Shown: positions 1-6,359 of the stretch, piece after piece | Layout of the letters: every line of letters starts with the position of its first letter | Position numbering within the stretch: the first letter of the stretch is position 1 | Source of the DNA: Clostridia bacterium | GTDB taxonomy: Bacteria; Bacillota; Clostridia; TANB77; CAG-508 | Reading direction: 5' to 3' | Length of the DNA: 8,403 nt | Assembly (NCBI GenBank): GCA_900768805.1 | Contig: CAAGEF010000284.1 | Span: forward strand, 1 to 8,403 | Notes under the pieces: generated by a model | Seen by the model: only the letters and a program-made list of their open reading frames with translations | Told to the model about the DNA's origin: nothing | Databases searched by the model: none | Position numbers and translations under genes: made by a program

Positions 1-213
1 AAAGCAAATTGCATACATTATATAAAAGATGAATTTGACAAAATTTTTTATAATAAAGCCAAAAATAAAAAAGAACAATATAACTATTATTTCATATCTG
101 GTGGGCTATATAATATTTATTATAAATGGTTAGTTAATGGTTGTATTGAAACACCTACTGAAATAGCAAATATGTTTATGGATTTTTATATTTTAAAAGG
201 AGATAATAATTAA
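1..213 (+). CDS. TetR/AcrR-family regulator, C-terminal fragment (5' end outside window)
   Basis: An open frame enters at base 1 and ends at TAA 211-213, giving the last 70 residues of a protein. The stretch reading FISGGLYNIYYKWLVNG followed by a TPTEIANMF segment matches the last helices of the ligand-binding/dimerisation domain of TetR-like regulators, which often read 'GG...WL..G...sP.E.a'. The DNA-binding N-terminal domain would lie left of the window, so the family call rests only on the C-terminal pattern. It converges on the SGNH hydrolase gene with about 30 bases between stops. A hairpin arm starts inside its last codons. A relation to the neighbouring genes cannot be shown, and it could regulate a target outside the window. 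Confidence 0.6.
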   Translation, partial: KANCIHYIKDEFDKIFYNKAKNKKEQYNYYFISGGLYNIYYKWLVNGCIETPTEIANMFMDFYILKGDNN

Positions 214-225
214 ACTATCTCCTTT
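196..225. terminator. Hairpin between convergent genes, candidate bidirectional terminator
   Basis: A perfect 10-bp inverted repeat (AAAGGAGATA at 196-205, TATCTCCTTT at 216-225) with a 10-base loop spans the stop codon of the partial TetR gene. On the minus strand it follows the SGNH stop by about 20 bases and is followed by an A/T-rich tail. The T-run is weak on both strands, so termination is likely but not strong. The left arm is coding sequence of the TetR fragment. Confidence 0.5.
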
Positions 226-243
226 ATATATTGTAATTTGTCT

Positions 244-942
244 TTAACCTAATAATTTGATTTTCTTTTTTTCTATATGTTCTTTTATAGCCTCTACTAT
301 TAATGAATGTCCTTTTTCGTTAGGGTGTATACCATCATCACATAATAATTCTGAATAATTTTTTATTTCTAAAAATTTTGATGTTATATCTATTATCGGA
401 ATTTTATTATTTATTGCCAATTTAAAAACTTCTATATTATATCTTTCGTGCCAATTAGAAAGAAATTGTTTATTTCCTTCCATCCACTTTAATATATTAT
501 TTGCATTTAATTTTCTACTTATATAATTAAAATATTTGATAGAATCTATTGGAGGTAACGATAATAATACAGGTTCTTTTCCAAGATTTTTTAATTCTTC
601 TATTAGGTTTGAATATATCTCAATAAATTCTGCTATTTTACTTTTAGAGTAATGCTTTTTGTTTGGATTTTCTGATATTTCTATCCAATTATAATCACAA
701 TCATTTCCACCAAATTCCATTACAACATATTTGCTTTTTGTTTGTTTAATTAAATCAATATTTTTGGAAATTATATTTTTTCCTACATCTATTGTGCTTC
801 CAAATTTAGCTTTATTTTCTATTGATATTCCTAATATATCTTCACATATACTTGAAAATCTGTTTTTTGATACTCTATATACATTATTTTCATATATTAC
901 ACCTTTTAAAATAGAATCTCCAAACACACTTATATCTGACAT
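244..942 (-). CDS. SGNH/GDSL-family hydrolase (esterase/lipase-like), cytoplasmic
   Basis: A 232-residue protein with the blocks of the SGNH hydrolase superfamily: FGDS at 7-10 with Ser10 as nucleophile, a Gly at 48 (block II), GGND at 78-81 with oxyanion Asn80 (block III), and DGIHPN at 203-208 with Asp203 and His206 completing the triad (block V). The family cleaves acyl esters, acetyl groups on sugars or thioesters; the substrate here cannot be read from the sequence. There is no signal peptide or membrane segment, so it should act in the cytoplasm, unlike the three other hydrolases in the window. The ATG at 942 is preceded by GGAGG with 8-base spacing. It has its own promoter in the gap after the methyltransferase gene and is probably monocistronic, though read-through from the upstream operon is possible. 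Confidence 0.85.
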   Translation of the reverse strand: MSDISVFGDSILKGVIYENNVYRVSKNRFSSICEDILGISIENKAKFGSTIDVGKNIISKNIDLIKQTKSKYVVMEFGGNDCDYNWIEISENPNKKHYSKSKIAEFIEIYSNLIEELKNLGKEPVLLSLPPIDSIKYFNYISRKLNANNILKWMEGNKQFLSNWHERYNIEVFKLAINNKIPIIDITSKFLEIKNYSELLCDDGIHPNEKGHSLIVEAIKEHIEKKKIKLLG

Positions 943-987
943 TTTTCATTCCTCCATCATAACAAAAACTTACTATCTTGTGATTCG

Positions 988-1017
988 ATTATAACATAAA
1001 AGGCAAGTAATTTTCAA
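988..1017 (-). promoter_or_regulatory. SigA-type promoter for the SGNH hydrolase gene
   Basis: On the minus strand TTGAAA (1012-1017) and TATAAT (988-993) are separated by 18 bases, about 45 bases upstream of the SGNH start codon. The -35 lies in the loop and loop-side stem of the terminator of the preceding methyltransferase gene, and the spacer contains the terminator's T-tract. Confidence 0.6.
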
Positions 1018-1031
1018 CTTAATTACCTGCC
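1002..1031 (-). terminator. Intrinsic terminator of the AbrB/ABC/methyltransferase operon
   Basis: An 11-bp stem (1002-1012 with 1021-1031; one position is a G-U pair in the minus-strand RNA) with an 8-base loop begins 14 bases after the methyltransferase stop and is followed on the minus strand by TTTTATGTT. This is a normal rho-independent layout. It overlaps the promoter of the next gene. Confidence 0.7.
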
Positions 1032-1045
1032 CTATGTATTGTAAT

Positions 1046-1864
1046 TTATCTTTCAATATCTTCTTGTTTCTTTCCAAATCTAAATTCATATATCTTATAC
1101 AATGATTCTGATATTTTACCACAATATAAATTCTCAAATATGAATTTAGTAATCCCTTTCAGATTATCTTCTTTATGTCTAATTAAATATTCTCTAACAA
1201 ACTCTAAATTTTCATTAAGAGCTATTACTTCACTTGGTTTATTTATTCCCCATTTAACACTTGCATTCATTTGATTTACAGGATTTTTTAATTTGGAACT
1301 TTTTACTGCTCGTTTTGAATAAGCATCAAAAACAATCGTACTATTTCCTAATACTCTGTTTATTCCACCTAATAAATGTTGCATTTCTTCTTCTGATAAG
1401 TACATTGTTAAACCTTCTGCAATAACTAATGTATTTGGATTTTTTGTATTTATACATTCAAGCCAAGTTAAATCTGTTACAGACTTTCCTATCATTTTAT
1501 AATTATCATTTTCTGAATAAAATTGCTTTCTTAGTTGTATAACACTTGAAAAATCTATATCATACCATTGATTGTTACTGCTATTTGTTCTTAAAACTCT
1601 TGAATCTAATCCACAACCTAAATGAATAATAGTTGCATTTGAATTACTTACCATATATTTATTACAAATTTCATCTATTATTCTTGCTCTAACAGCCATA
1701 TACATTGATAGCCATTTAGATTGTTTTAATTCGTTAAAGTTAAATTGCATCTTACTTATTATTTCCTCTGCTTTTGGATCATCTATAAACATTTTGTTTT
1801 TACTCATTATTGCTTTTCCATAAAGTGGTATAAACAAAGTTCTACTTTCATTATTTAGTTCCAT
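1046..1864 (-). CDS. Class I SAM-dependent O-methyltransferase, leucine carboxyl methyltransferase (LCM/PPM1) family
   Basis: A 272-residue protein. The N-terminus carries a TLFIPLYGKA segment (9-18) typical of bacterial LCM-family proteins. The SAM-binding motif I is IIHLGCGLDSR at 79-89, an acidic loop WYDIDF is at 100-105, and VIAEGLTMYL at 147-156 matches the family's conserved 'aEG.l.YL' strand and helix. These enzymes transfer methyl groups from S-adenosylmethionine to carboxyl or hydroxyl groups; in bacteria they are mostly small-molecule tailoring enzymes of unknown substrate. It is soluble and cytoplasmic. The ATG at 1864 has AGGAG six bases upstream, and the gene follows the permease by 22 bases, so it is the last gene of the operon. 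Its place beside an ABC exporter suggests modification of the exported compound or self-protection, which is inference. Confidence 0.82.
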   Translation of the reverse strand: MELNNESRTLFIPLYGKAIMSKNKMFIDDPKAEEIISKMQFNFNELKQSKWLSMYMAVRARIIDEICNKYMVSNSNATIIHLGCGLDSRVLRTNSSNNQWYDIDFSSVIQLRKQFYSENDNYKMIGKSVTDLTWLECINTKNPNTLVIAEGLTMYLSEEEMQHLLGGINRVLGNSTIVFDAYSKRAVKSSKLKNPVNQMNASVKWGINKPSEVIALNENLEFVREYLIRHKEDNLKGITKFIFENLYCGKISESLYKIYEFRFGKKQEDIER

Positions 1865-1886
1865 ACATTTCTCCTAATCCTAATAA

Positions 1887-2618
1887 TTATTTATTATCAC
1901 TAATCATTTTCTTTCTAAAAACTACTATTGCTATTATTAAAATCATAATAGTATAAATGCAAAATGATACAATATTTCTTATAGATATTATTTCTAAGGA
2001 ATTATTCATTATGCCTTTAATAATTGTTACACAAGATTCAAAAGGTAAATACTCACAAATCTTTGCAAATGTATCTCCTAAAAGTTCTTTTGGAAAATAC
2101 ATACCACTTGTAAAACATACAAGTTGAACTATAATGCTTGATATTCCTGATGAGGCTTTTTCTGTAAATATACTTCCTATAATTATACCTATTGCAATAA
2201 ACAATATTGCTATCAATATTGATATAAAGATTGCAAAAATAATGTTTATGCTAAAACTTAAACCTAAAATACAAGCAAGTAAAAAGAATAGAGCATTTTG
2301 TATTATTATAATTGGAATAATTGATAACATATATCCTAATATGTATTCTATTGATTTCATTGGACTTATTCCTAATCTTACAAGCAATGATGTTGTTCTA
2401 TCTTTACTTATTAGCATTGCTGTAAATAATGTTATAAAAGAGAATCCAAATACTACAATTCCAGGTGTAAAGTTTTGTAATTCATAATTTTCATTAGGAA
2501 TATTTATTTGCTTAAATATAAATAGCAAAAATAATGGTAAAATAATAGAAAATATTATACTTAATGGATCTCTTATAATTTCTTTAAAATTTCTTTTTGC
2601 AAAGTTTAGTATTCTCAT
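1887..2618 (-). CDS. ABC-2 type transporter permease
   Basis: A 243-residue membrane protein with about six hydrophobic segments (roughly 19-37, 53-71, 92-119, 123-151, 158-177, 216-235). An amphipathic N-terminus has an RNFKEIIRDPLS segment, and the ABC-2 signature-like FTSGMYFPKELL lies at 169-180 after the fifth segment. This is the usual fold of exporters of drugs, peptides or polyketides. I chose ATG 2618 because the SD-like GGGGGTG ends about 9 bases before it, one base after the ATPase stop. A GTG at 2630 in the same frame would add four residues and overlap the ATPase by 11 bases, but the purine run would then abut the start. It should dimerise and pair with the ATPase encoded just upstream. 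Confidence 0.85.
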   Translation of the reverse strand: MRILNFAKRNFKEIIRDPLSIIFSIILPLFLLFIFKQINIPNENYELQNFTPGIVVFGFSFITLFTAMLISKDRTTSLLVRLGISPMKSIEYILGYMLSIIPIIIIQNALFFLLACILGLSFSINIIFAIFISILIAILFIAIGIIIGSIFTEKASSGISSIIVQLVCFTSGMYFPKELLGDTFAKICEYLPFESCVTIIKGIMNNSLEIISIRNIVSFCIYTIMILIIAIVVFRKKMISDNK

Positions 2619-2619
2619 A

Positions 2620-3342
2620 TTATAATTCACCCCCTGTTGCTATTTTTATAAAGGCATCTTCAAAATTTTTAGCACCTGATTTTTTTATTAGTTCTTCTGA
2701 TGTTCCAACATCTATTAAATTTCCTTTTGCCATAATTCCAATTCTATCTGACAAACTTTCTGCTTCTTCCATATAGTGTGTAGTTAATATAATTGTAATA
2801 TTCCCTTTTAATTTTTCTATAATTTTCCATAACTCTTTTCTTGCAATTACATCAAGTCCAAGAGTTGGCTCATCTAAAAACAATATTTTAGGTTCGTTTA
2901 TTAAAGCTATTGCAATAGAAACTTTTCTTTGCCATCCACCAGATAATGTTTTTGCTTTTTGTTTTAAAACTTCCTCTAATTTGAACATTTTTATAAGTTC
3001 ATTTATTTTTTCTTCTTTTTTAGGTATTTGATAAACTCCTGCCATAAACTCTAAATTTTCTTTAACTGTTAGATTAGGTGCAATAGCAGTTTCTTGTGGT
3101 GATACATTCAAAATTTCTTTTATTTTTTGTCTATCCTTTATAAGATCTAATCCTTCAATCTTTATTTCTCCACTACTTGGCAATATAAGAGTTGATAACA
3201 TTTTCATTGTTGTAGTTTTTCCTGCACCATTTGTGCCAAGAAGTGCAAATAATTCTCCATCATTTATTTTTAAATCAATACTATCAACAGCTATTTTTTC
3301 TTTAAATTTTTTTGTTAATTTATTAGTTTCAATAGCATACAT
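2620..3342 (-). CDS. ABC transporter ATP-binding protein (ABC-2 exporter, DrrA/CcmA type)
   Basis: A 240-residue nucleotide-binding subunit with every catalytic motif in place: Walker A GTNGAGKTT (36-44), Q-loop Gln83, signature LSGGW (133-137), Walker B ILFLDEPT (153-160), D-loop GLD (162-164) and the switch His189. The order and the GGWQRKVSIAIAL stretch fit ATPases of ABC-2 exporters. It lacks the long C-terminal extension of some drug-exporter ATPases. The ATG at 3342 lies two bases after the AbrB stop, and its AGGAGG ribosome site is inside the last codons of the AbrB gene, so translation of the two is probably coupled. It should energise export by the adjacent permease; the cargo is unknown. 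Confidence 0.92.
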   Translation of the reverse strand: MYAIETNKLTKKFKEKIAVDSIDLKINDGELFALLGTNGAGKTTTMKMLSTLILPSSGEIKIEGLDLIKDRQKIKEILNVSPQETAIAPNLTVKENLEFMAGVYQIPKKEEKINELIKMFKLEEVLKQKAKTLSGGWQRKVSIAIALINEPKILFLDEPTLGLDVIARKELWKIIEKLKGNITIILTTHYMEEAESLSDRIGIMAKGNLIDVGTSEELIKKSGAKNFEDAFIKIATGGEL

Positions 3343-3344
3343 TT

Positions 3345-3548
3345 TTATTTTCCTCCTTTTGGAAATGCTTTATCTGTTAAATCTTCTATTACATCTGATT
3401 TCACAAGTGCGATTCCTTTTTCTTTATCACATAAGACAATAATAGAATCCCCTGATTTTATATTAAACATATCTCTAGCTTCTTTTGGTATTACAATTTG
3501 CCCTTTTTCTCCTACTTTACTTATTCCAACAAACTTGTCTTTTTCCAT
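3345..3548 (-). CDS. AbrB/SpoVT (MazE-like) family DNA-binding regulator
   Basis: A 67-residue protein made almost wholly of one SpoVT/AbrB swapped-hairpin domain (residues 7-50): the GISKVGEKGQIVIPKEARDM segment, then FNIKSGDSIIVL. Such proteins dimerise and bind AT-rich DNA. As first gene of the operon it is likely a local regulator of the exporter genes, possibly autoregulatory. The ATG at 3548 is chosen because AGGAG lies 10 bases upstream. A longer in-frame start at 3587 is unlikely, since a -10 box ends only a few bases before it and would put the transcription start at about that codon. An antitoxin role is less likely, as no toxin gene follows. Confidence 0.85.
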   Translation of the reverse strand: MEKDKFVGISKVGEKGQIVIPKEARDMFNIKSGDSIIVLCDKEKGIALVKSDVIEDLTDKAFPKGGK

Positions 3549-3591
3549 AACAATTTCACTCCTATATATATCAGTTATACTTTTCATACTT

Positions 3592-3620
3592 ATTATACTT
3601 TATAAGAATAAAAAAAGCAA
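3592..3620 (-). promoter_or_regulatory. Promoter proximal to the abrB-like gene
   Basis: On the minus strand TTGCTT (3615-3620) and TATAAT (3592-3597) are 17 bases apart. The predicted start near 3585 leaves a leader of about 37 bases before ATG 3548. The first three bases of the -35 are the foot of the upstream hairpin stem and the spacer holds its T-tract. Confidence 0.55.
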
Positions 3621-3673
3621 TAGATTTATTTTAAAAAATCTATTGTTCTTTATAATTCAAATTGTAATTTCTC
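3608..3673 (-). ncRNA. Candidate short leader or small RNA upstream of abrB operon
   Basis: If the promoter at 3680-3709 is active, transcription starts near 3673 and stops at the hairpin's T-tract near 3608, giving an RNA of about 65 bases with no ORF preceded by a ribosome site. It could be an attenuated leader, a small RNA or a by-product of overlapping signals. I do not recognise a known riboswitch in it; it seems too short for most. Confidence 0.25.
3618..3645 (-). terminator. Leader terminator or attenuator upstream of the abrB operon
   Basis: A perfect 10-bp stem (CAATAGATTT and its complement) with an 8-base loop is followed on the minus strand by CTTTTTTATT, a good T-tract. It stands downstream of a promoter at 3680-3709 and upstream of another at 3592-3620, so it would end a short leader transcript or attenuate read-through into the abrB gene. 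Confidence 0.6.
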
Positions 3674-3679
3674 GAAATG

Positions 3680-3709
3680 ATTATAACATAAAAGGATGGA
3701 TAAATTCAA
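3680..3709 (-). promoter_or_regulatory. Promoter embedded in the preceding operon's terminator
   Basis: On the minus strand TTGAAT (3704-3709) and TATAAT (3680-3685) are 18 bases apart. The -35 is in the terminator loop of the hydrolase operon. The block CCTTTTATGTTATAATC is identical to that at the SGNH promoter. Confidence 0.5.
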
Positions 3710-3723
3710 ATACCCACCCTTTT
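3690..3723 (-). terminator. Intrinsic terminator of the hydrolase operon
   Basis: A 13-bp stem (3690-3702 with 3711-3723) with two G-U pairs in the minus-strand RNA and an 8-base loop starts six bases after the second hydrolase's stop. Its 3' arm ends in TTTT and runs into TTTTATGTT. The outer A/T pairs make it possible in both directions, though no plus-strand gene needs it. Confidence 0.65.
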
Positions 3724-3728
3724 ATATT

Positions 3729-4646
3729 TTACTCTGAAATATCAGTTTTTTGATTTTGATACATATTATTATTTAATATTTCTGCATCTTCTCCTAAAAA
3801 GGCTTTTCCTGCCTCAACATCATTTTTTAAATAGTACATAAGCCAAGCTGTTACATAGCCATCAGCACTATATAACATATCTGGATGATTAGTATTACTT
3901 CTCATTGCCATAACCTTTGGAGATTTGATATGAGAATATAAAGTATTAGTTTGGTTTACATCTAATGTGTCTTTATTTGTCCCTACAAGTAACATTATAG
4001 GTATGTCTATTTTATTTGGATCATAATCCCAATGTATCATTTTAGCCGATTCTTCTGGTATAGGAGAGATAGTAACTGCTACTTTGTAAATTTCTGCATA
4101 TTTACTATTTGTAATTGCATTCATTACTCCAACTCCACCTTGAGAATGTCCTGTAATACCAATATTATCTGTATCGATTTTATTATACAATACACTATTG
4201 CTATCGTTATTTAAACTCAATACATACTCTAAAGTTTTATTAGCATTTTCTCCACTAAAAGCTGTATCTTCTTGATTTCCGACTACGACAAATCCCCAAG
4301 AAGATAAATGTTCAAATAATGCCTTATACCTAGAACCTCTTACACCAGATCCATTAACAAATACTACTACTGGAAACTTGTTATTTTCATTTTTTATATT
4401 TTTTGGATAATATATTTCATATTTCTTTATAGATTCATCTGCCTCTTTTTCCATATATGATACTTCATATATGCCTTTTTTCAAATACTTTGCTTCAATA
4501 TCTCCTCCAGTTGATACTGTATCAGTATAGTCAACTGGAACTACTTGAATGTTATCAGCATTTATTATCAAATAGGCTATCTTTGCTATCTTATAAACTA
4601 CAAATATTGCTACTATTATTAAAACGATTTTAAGCATTCTCTTCAT
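3729..4646 (-). CDS. Membrane-anchored alpha/beta hydrolase (dienelactone hydrolase/PETase-like superfamily)
   Basis: A 305-residue protein. Residues 6-28 form one hydrophobic segment after a KRMLK start, a signal anchor with no lipobox, so the enzyme domain should face outward. The fold shows strand-loop VVVFVNGSG (93-101) for the oxyanion hole, the nucleophile elbow GHSQGG (166-171, Ser168), a VGTNKD strand with candidate acid Asp226 (Asp229 is the alternative) and His254 in the NTNHPD stretch. This arrangement fits the chlorophyllase/dienelactone/PETase-like branch that cleaves esters; the substrate cannot be assigned. The ATG at 4646 lies nine bases after the upstream hydrolase stop, with a GAGGTGGA ribosome site in the gap. 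It is the last gene of its operon. Confidence 0.82.
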   Translation of the reverse strand: MKRMLKIVLIIVAIFVVYKIAKIAYLIINADNIQVVPVDYTDTVSTGGDIEAKYLKKGIYEVSYMEKEADESIKKYEIYYPKNIKNENNKFPVVVFVNGSGVRGSRYKALFEHLSSWGFVVVGNQEDTAFSGENANKTLEYVLSLNNDSNSVLYNKIDTDNIGITGHSQGGVGVMNAITNSKYAEIYKVAVTISPIPEESAKMIHWDYDPNKIDIPIMLLVGTNKDTLDVNQTNTLYSHIKSPKVMAMRSNTNHPDMLYSADGYVTAWLMYYLKNDVEAGKAFLGEDAEILNNNMYQNQKTDISE

Positions 4647-4655
4647 ACTCCACCT

Positions 4656-5633
4656 CTATTTTTGTACTGGCATATATTTTTCTAAATATTCATCTACTGT
4701 TTTCATATATTGTTCATATACTTTGTCATCATTTTGCATACCATGTCCTGAATGTTTACCTTCAAAATACTTATAGTCAATATTGTTATCTTGTAGTGCT
4801 TTGGTTAAATGCTTTACTGTATTAAACGGACATACTTTATCGTGTGTACCATAAGCAATTACACTTGGAACTGAATTTTCGTTTATCCACATAAAAGCAG
4901 AAATTGGTTTCATAAGTTCTTCATATTCCTTTGACTTTATCATATCTGGTGTTAATTCAACACCTGCCATAATACCAAATAATCCTGCTGCTGCTTTTCG
5001 TGATTCTTCGGTGTCTTGGTCTAATCCATATATTCCCCAATCTTCTGCATAAAAACTTGAAGGTCCAACCATTTCAAACATTAATTTTACTGGTACTGGA
5101 GATGTTTCACTATCACGATAAGCATATAGCATTGCTAGAGTTCCACCTGCTGAGCCACCACTTATTGCCATTTCATTTATATTATAGCCTAGTTTTCTTG
5201 CTTCTTCTATAACAACTGGCATTGCTTGTTTTATTTCCATACTTTGAGTATATACACTTGCGTTGTTTGTATCTGTTCTTAATGTGTAGTTAATTCCACA
5301 AGCTACATATCCTTTTGAACATAACCAAGCAAGAGTATTTCTATCTCCAATTTTATCTCCTGTTGTAAATCCTCCTGCGTGAAGATAAACTACTAATCCA
5401 TAATTCTCTTTGGAATTATCTTTTGGCAAATATAAATCAAATTTATTAGATTCTTTATCTCCATAAGAAATATCACTAACTAAAGTACCAATTTCATCAT
5501 TCCATTCTACAGTATATTTTTTGCTCCAAGCTGGCTTTATTACAGTTTTTGAAACTATACCAATAATAAATGAAAAAATAAAGACTAATATACAAATAAA
5601 TATAAACATTCCTTTTCCTTTCTTTTCTTTCAT
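4656..5633 (-). CDS. Membrane-anchored alpha/beta hydrolase (BD-FAE/alpha-beta hydrolase fold-3-like esterase)
   Basis: A 325-residue protein with a basic start and a hydrophobic signal anchor at about 9-28. The catalytic domain has the oxyanion motif HAGGF (85-89), the nucleophile elbow GGSAGG (159-164, Ser161), the acid Asp265 in YGTHDKV and the base His297 in the SGHGM stretch. This set is typical of carboxylesterase-like enzymes that deacylate small esters or sugar-linked acids outside the cell. ATG 5633 overlaps the stop of the small upstream gene by four bases (ATGA), and GGAGG sits inside that gene 9 bases before the start, so translation is probably coupled. The gene next downstream is another anchored hydrolase. 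Confidence 0.85.
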   Translation of the reverse strand: MKEKKGKGMFIFICILVFIFSFIIGIVSKTVIKPAWSKKYTVEWNDEIGTLVSDISYGDKESNKFDLYLPKDNSKENYGLVVYLHAGGFTTGDKIGDRNTLAWLCSKGYVACGINYTLRTDTNNASVYTQSMEIKQAMPVVIEEARKLGYNINEMAISGGSAGGTLAMLYAYRDSETSPVPVKLMFEMVGPSSFYAEDWGIYGLDQDTEESRKAAAGLFGIMAGVELTPDMIKSKEYEELMKPISAFMWINENSVPSVIAYGTHDKVCPFNTVKHLTKALQDNNIDYKYFEGKHSGHGMQNDDKVYEQYMKTVDEYLEKYMPVQK

Positions 5634-5758
5634 AGTATATTACCTCCAAACATAGTTCCACCTAGCATAAAATTCAAAACTGCTCTCAAGGCTAATCTTC
5701 CTAAAATAAAACCACAAATAATAACTATTCCTAAAATAATCCACCTTTTACTAGACAT
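5630..5758 (-). CDS. Small hydrophobic protein (42 residues), first gene of hydrolase operon
   Basis: A 42-residue reading frame starts at ATG 5758 with AGGAG seven bases upstream and ends in TGA 5630-5632, overlapping the start of the hydrolase by four bases. It has a short basic N-terminus (SSKRW), a hydrophobic stretch at about 6-19 (IILGIVIICGFILG), then an Arg-containing turn and a Gly/Met-rich hydrophobic tail (MLGGTMFGGNIL). A small membrane protein is the natural reading. I recognise no family. Good ribosome site, coupled overlap and first position after the promoter argue it is translated; a bare leader peptide whose role is coupling is the alternative. Confidence 0.7.
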   Translation of the reverse strand: MSSKRWIILGIVIICGFILGRLALRAVLNFMLGGTMFGGNIL

Positions 5759-5800
5759 CTTTTTTCTCCTTTCTTGACTAACTTTAAAAAATGTTGTATC

Positions 5801-5829
5801 ATTATATGTAACAAGTGTAACATTTTATA
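5801..5829 (-). promoter_or_regulatory. Promoter of the hydrolase operon
   Basis: A perfect TATAAT (minus strand, 5801-5806) lies about 43 bases before the small ORF start. The -35 at 17-base spacing is a weak TATAAA (5824-5829). The spacer contains two TGTAACA copies, so a bound regulator would block RNA polymerase. Confidence 0.5.
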
Positions 5830-5885
5830 AGTAAATTTTCAATAGCTTTGTTTCAAAATGTAACAAACAGAAAGGAAGTGTAACA
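5807..5885. promoter_or_regulatory. Four TGTAACA repeats, candidate TetR operators
   Basis: The heptamer TGTAACA occurs on the plus strand at 5807-5813, 5816-5822, 5859-5865 and 5879-5885. The first two are a 9-base-period tandem inside the hydrolase promoter spacer. The last two lie just upstream of and against the TTG start of the tetR gene. TGTTGTA at 5792-5798 forms an imperfect inverted partner to the first copy. The placement fits repression of both directions. Confidence 0.55.
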
Positions 5886-6359
5886 TTGAATAATATAAAA
5901 CGAGCCAAAGAATATATTACAGAAGCCATTTTGCAACTACTGAACAAGAAAAAATACGAAGATATTACAATTACTGATATAGCTGAAAAGGCAGGTGTAA
6001 CAAGAATTACTTTTTATCGTAATTTTGAAAGTAAAGATGATATTATCAAACAGTATATACAAAATATATTTAGTCAATATAAATGGAATGATAAACAAGA
6101 TACCGCTTATCAAATTTTTGATTTCTTTTATAAAAATAAAAAAACAATAGATTTATTATATAAATCAAATTTACAGTTTTTCTTAATAGATAATATCTTA
6201 ATGAATTTTAATTATCAAAAAGATGATTCCAATATCATTGCTTATTCAAAAGTAATGGTTGCTTATTTGGTATTTGGCTTATGTGACGAATGGTATAAGC
6301 GAGGTATGGTAGAAAGTCCAGAAGAAATTATTTCTTTAATAAAACAGCAAAAAAAGTAA
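5886..6359 (+). CDS. TetR/AcrR-family transcriptional regulator
   Basis: A 157-residue protein, rather short for the family. An N-terminal helix-turn-helix spans about 28-47: DITITDIAEKAGVTRITFYR, followed by NFESKDDII, the classic TetR pattern. The C-terminal part ends with the WYKRGMVESPEEII type of helix found in TetR_C_33-like domains. It starts at TTG 5886; no ATG or GTG in frame is usable upstream, and AAGGAAG sits seven bases before it. It is divergent from the hydrolase operon, 127 bases away, with repeats between, so it most likely represses that operon and itself in response to an unknown ligand. The third hydrolase converges on it and shows no matching repeat. Confidence 0.9.
   Translation: MNNIKRAKEYITEAILQLLNKKKYEDITITDIAEKAGVTRITFYRNFESKDDIIKQYIQNIFSQYKWNDKQDTAYQIFDFFYKNKKTIDLLYKSNLQFFLIDNILMNFNYQKDDSNIIAYSKVMVAYLVFGLCDEWYKRGMVESPEEIISLIKQQKK

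Noticed and set aside
731..994. Plus-strand open frames such as 731-994, 2134-2487, 3233-3442, 3535-3753, 4032-4214 and 5000-5212
   Set aside because: They lie antisense to well-supported genes or across promoter regions, lack ribosome sites and encode low-complexity hydrophobic or atypical sequence.
2619..2630. GTG 2630 as permease start
   Set aside because: The G-run would abut the start, whereas it is well placed for ATG 2618. Not excluded.
3549..3587. Longer start for the AbrB-like protein at ATG 3587
   Set aside because: A TATAAT box at 3592-3597 ends just before it, so transcription would begin at or within this codon; a proper AGGAG precedes ATG 3548 instead, and the extra residues do not belong to the AbrB domain.
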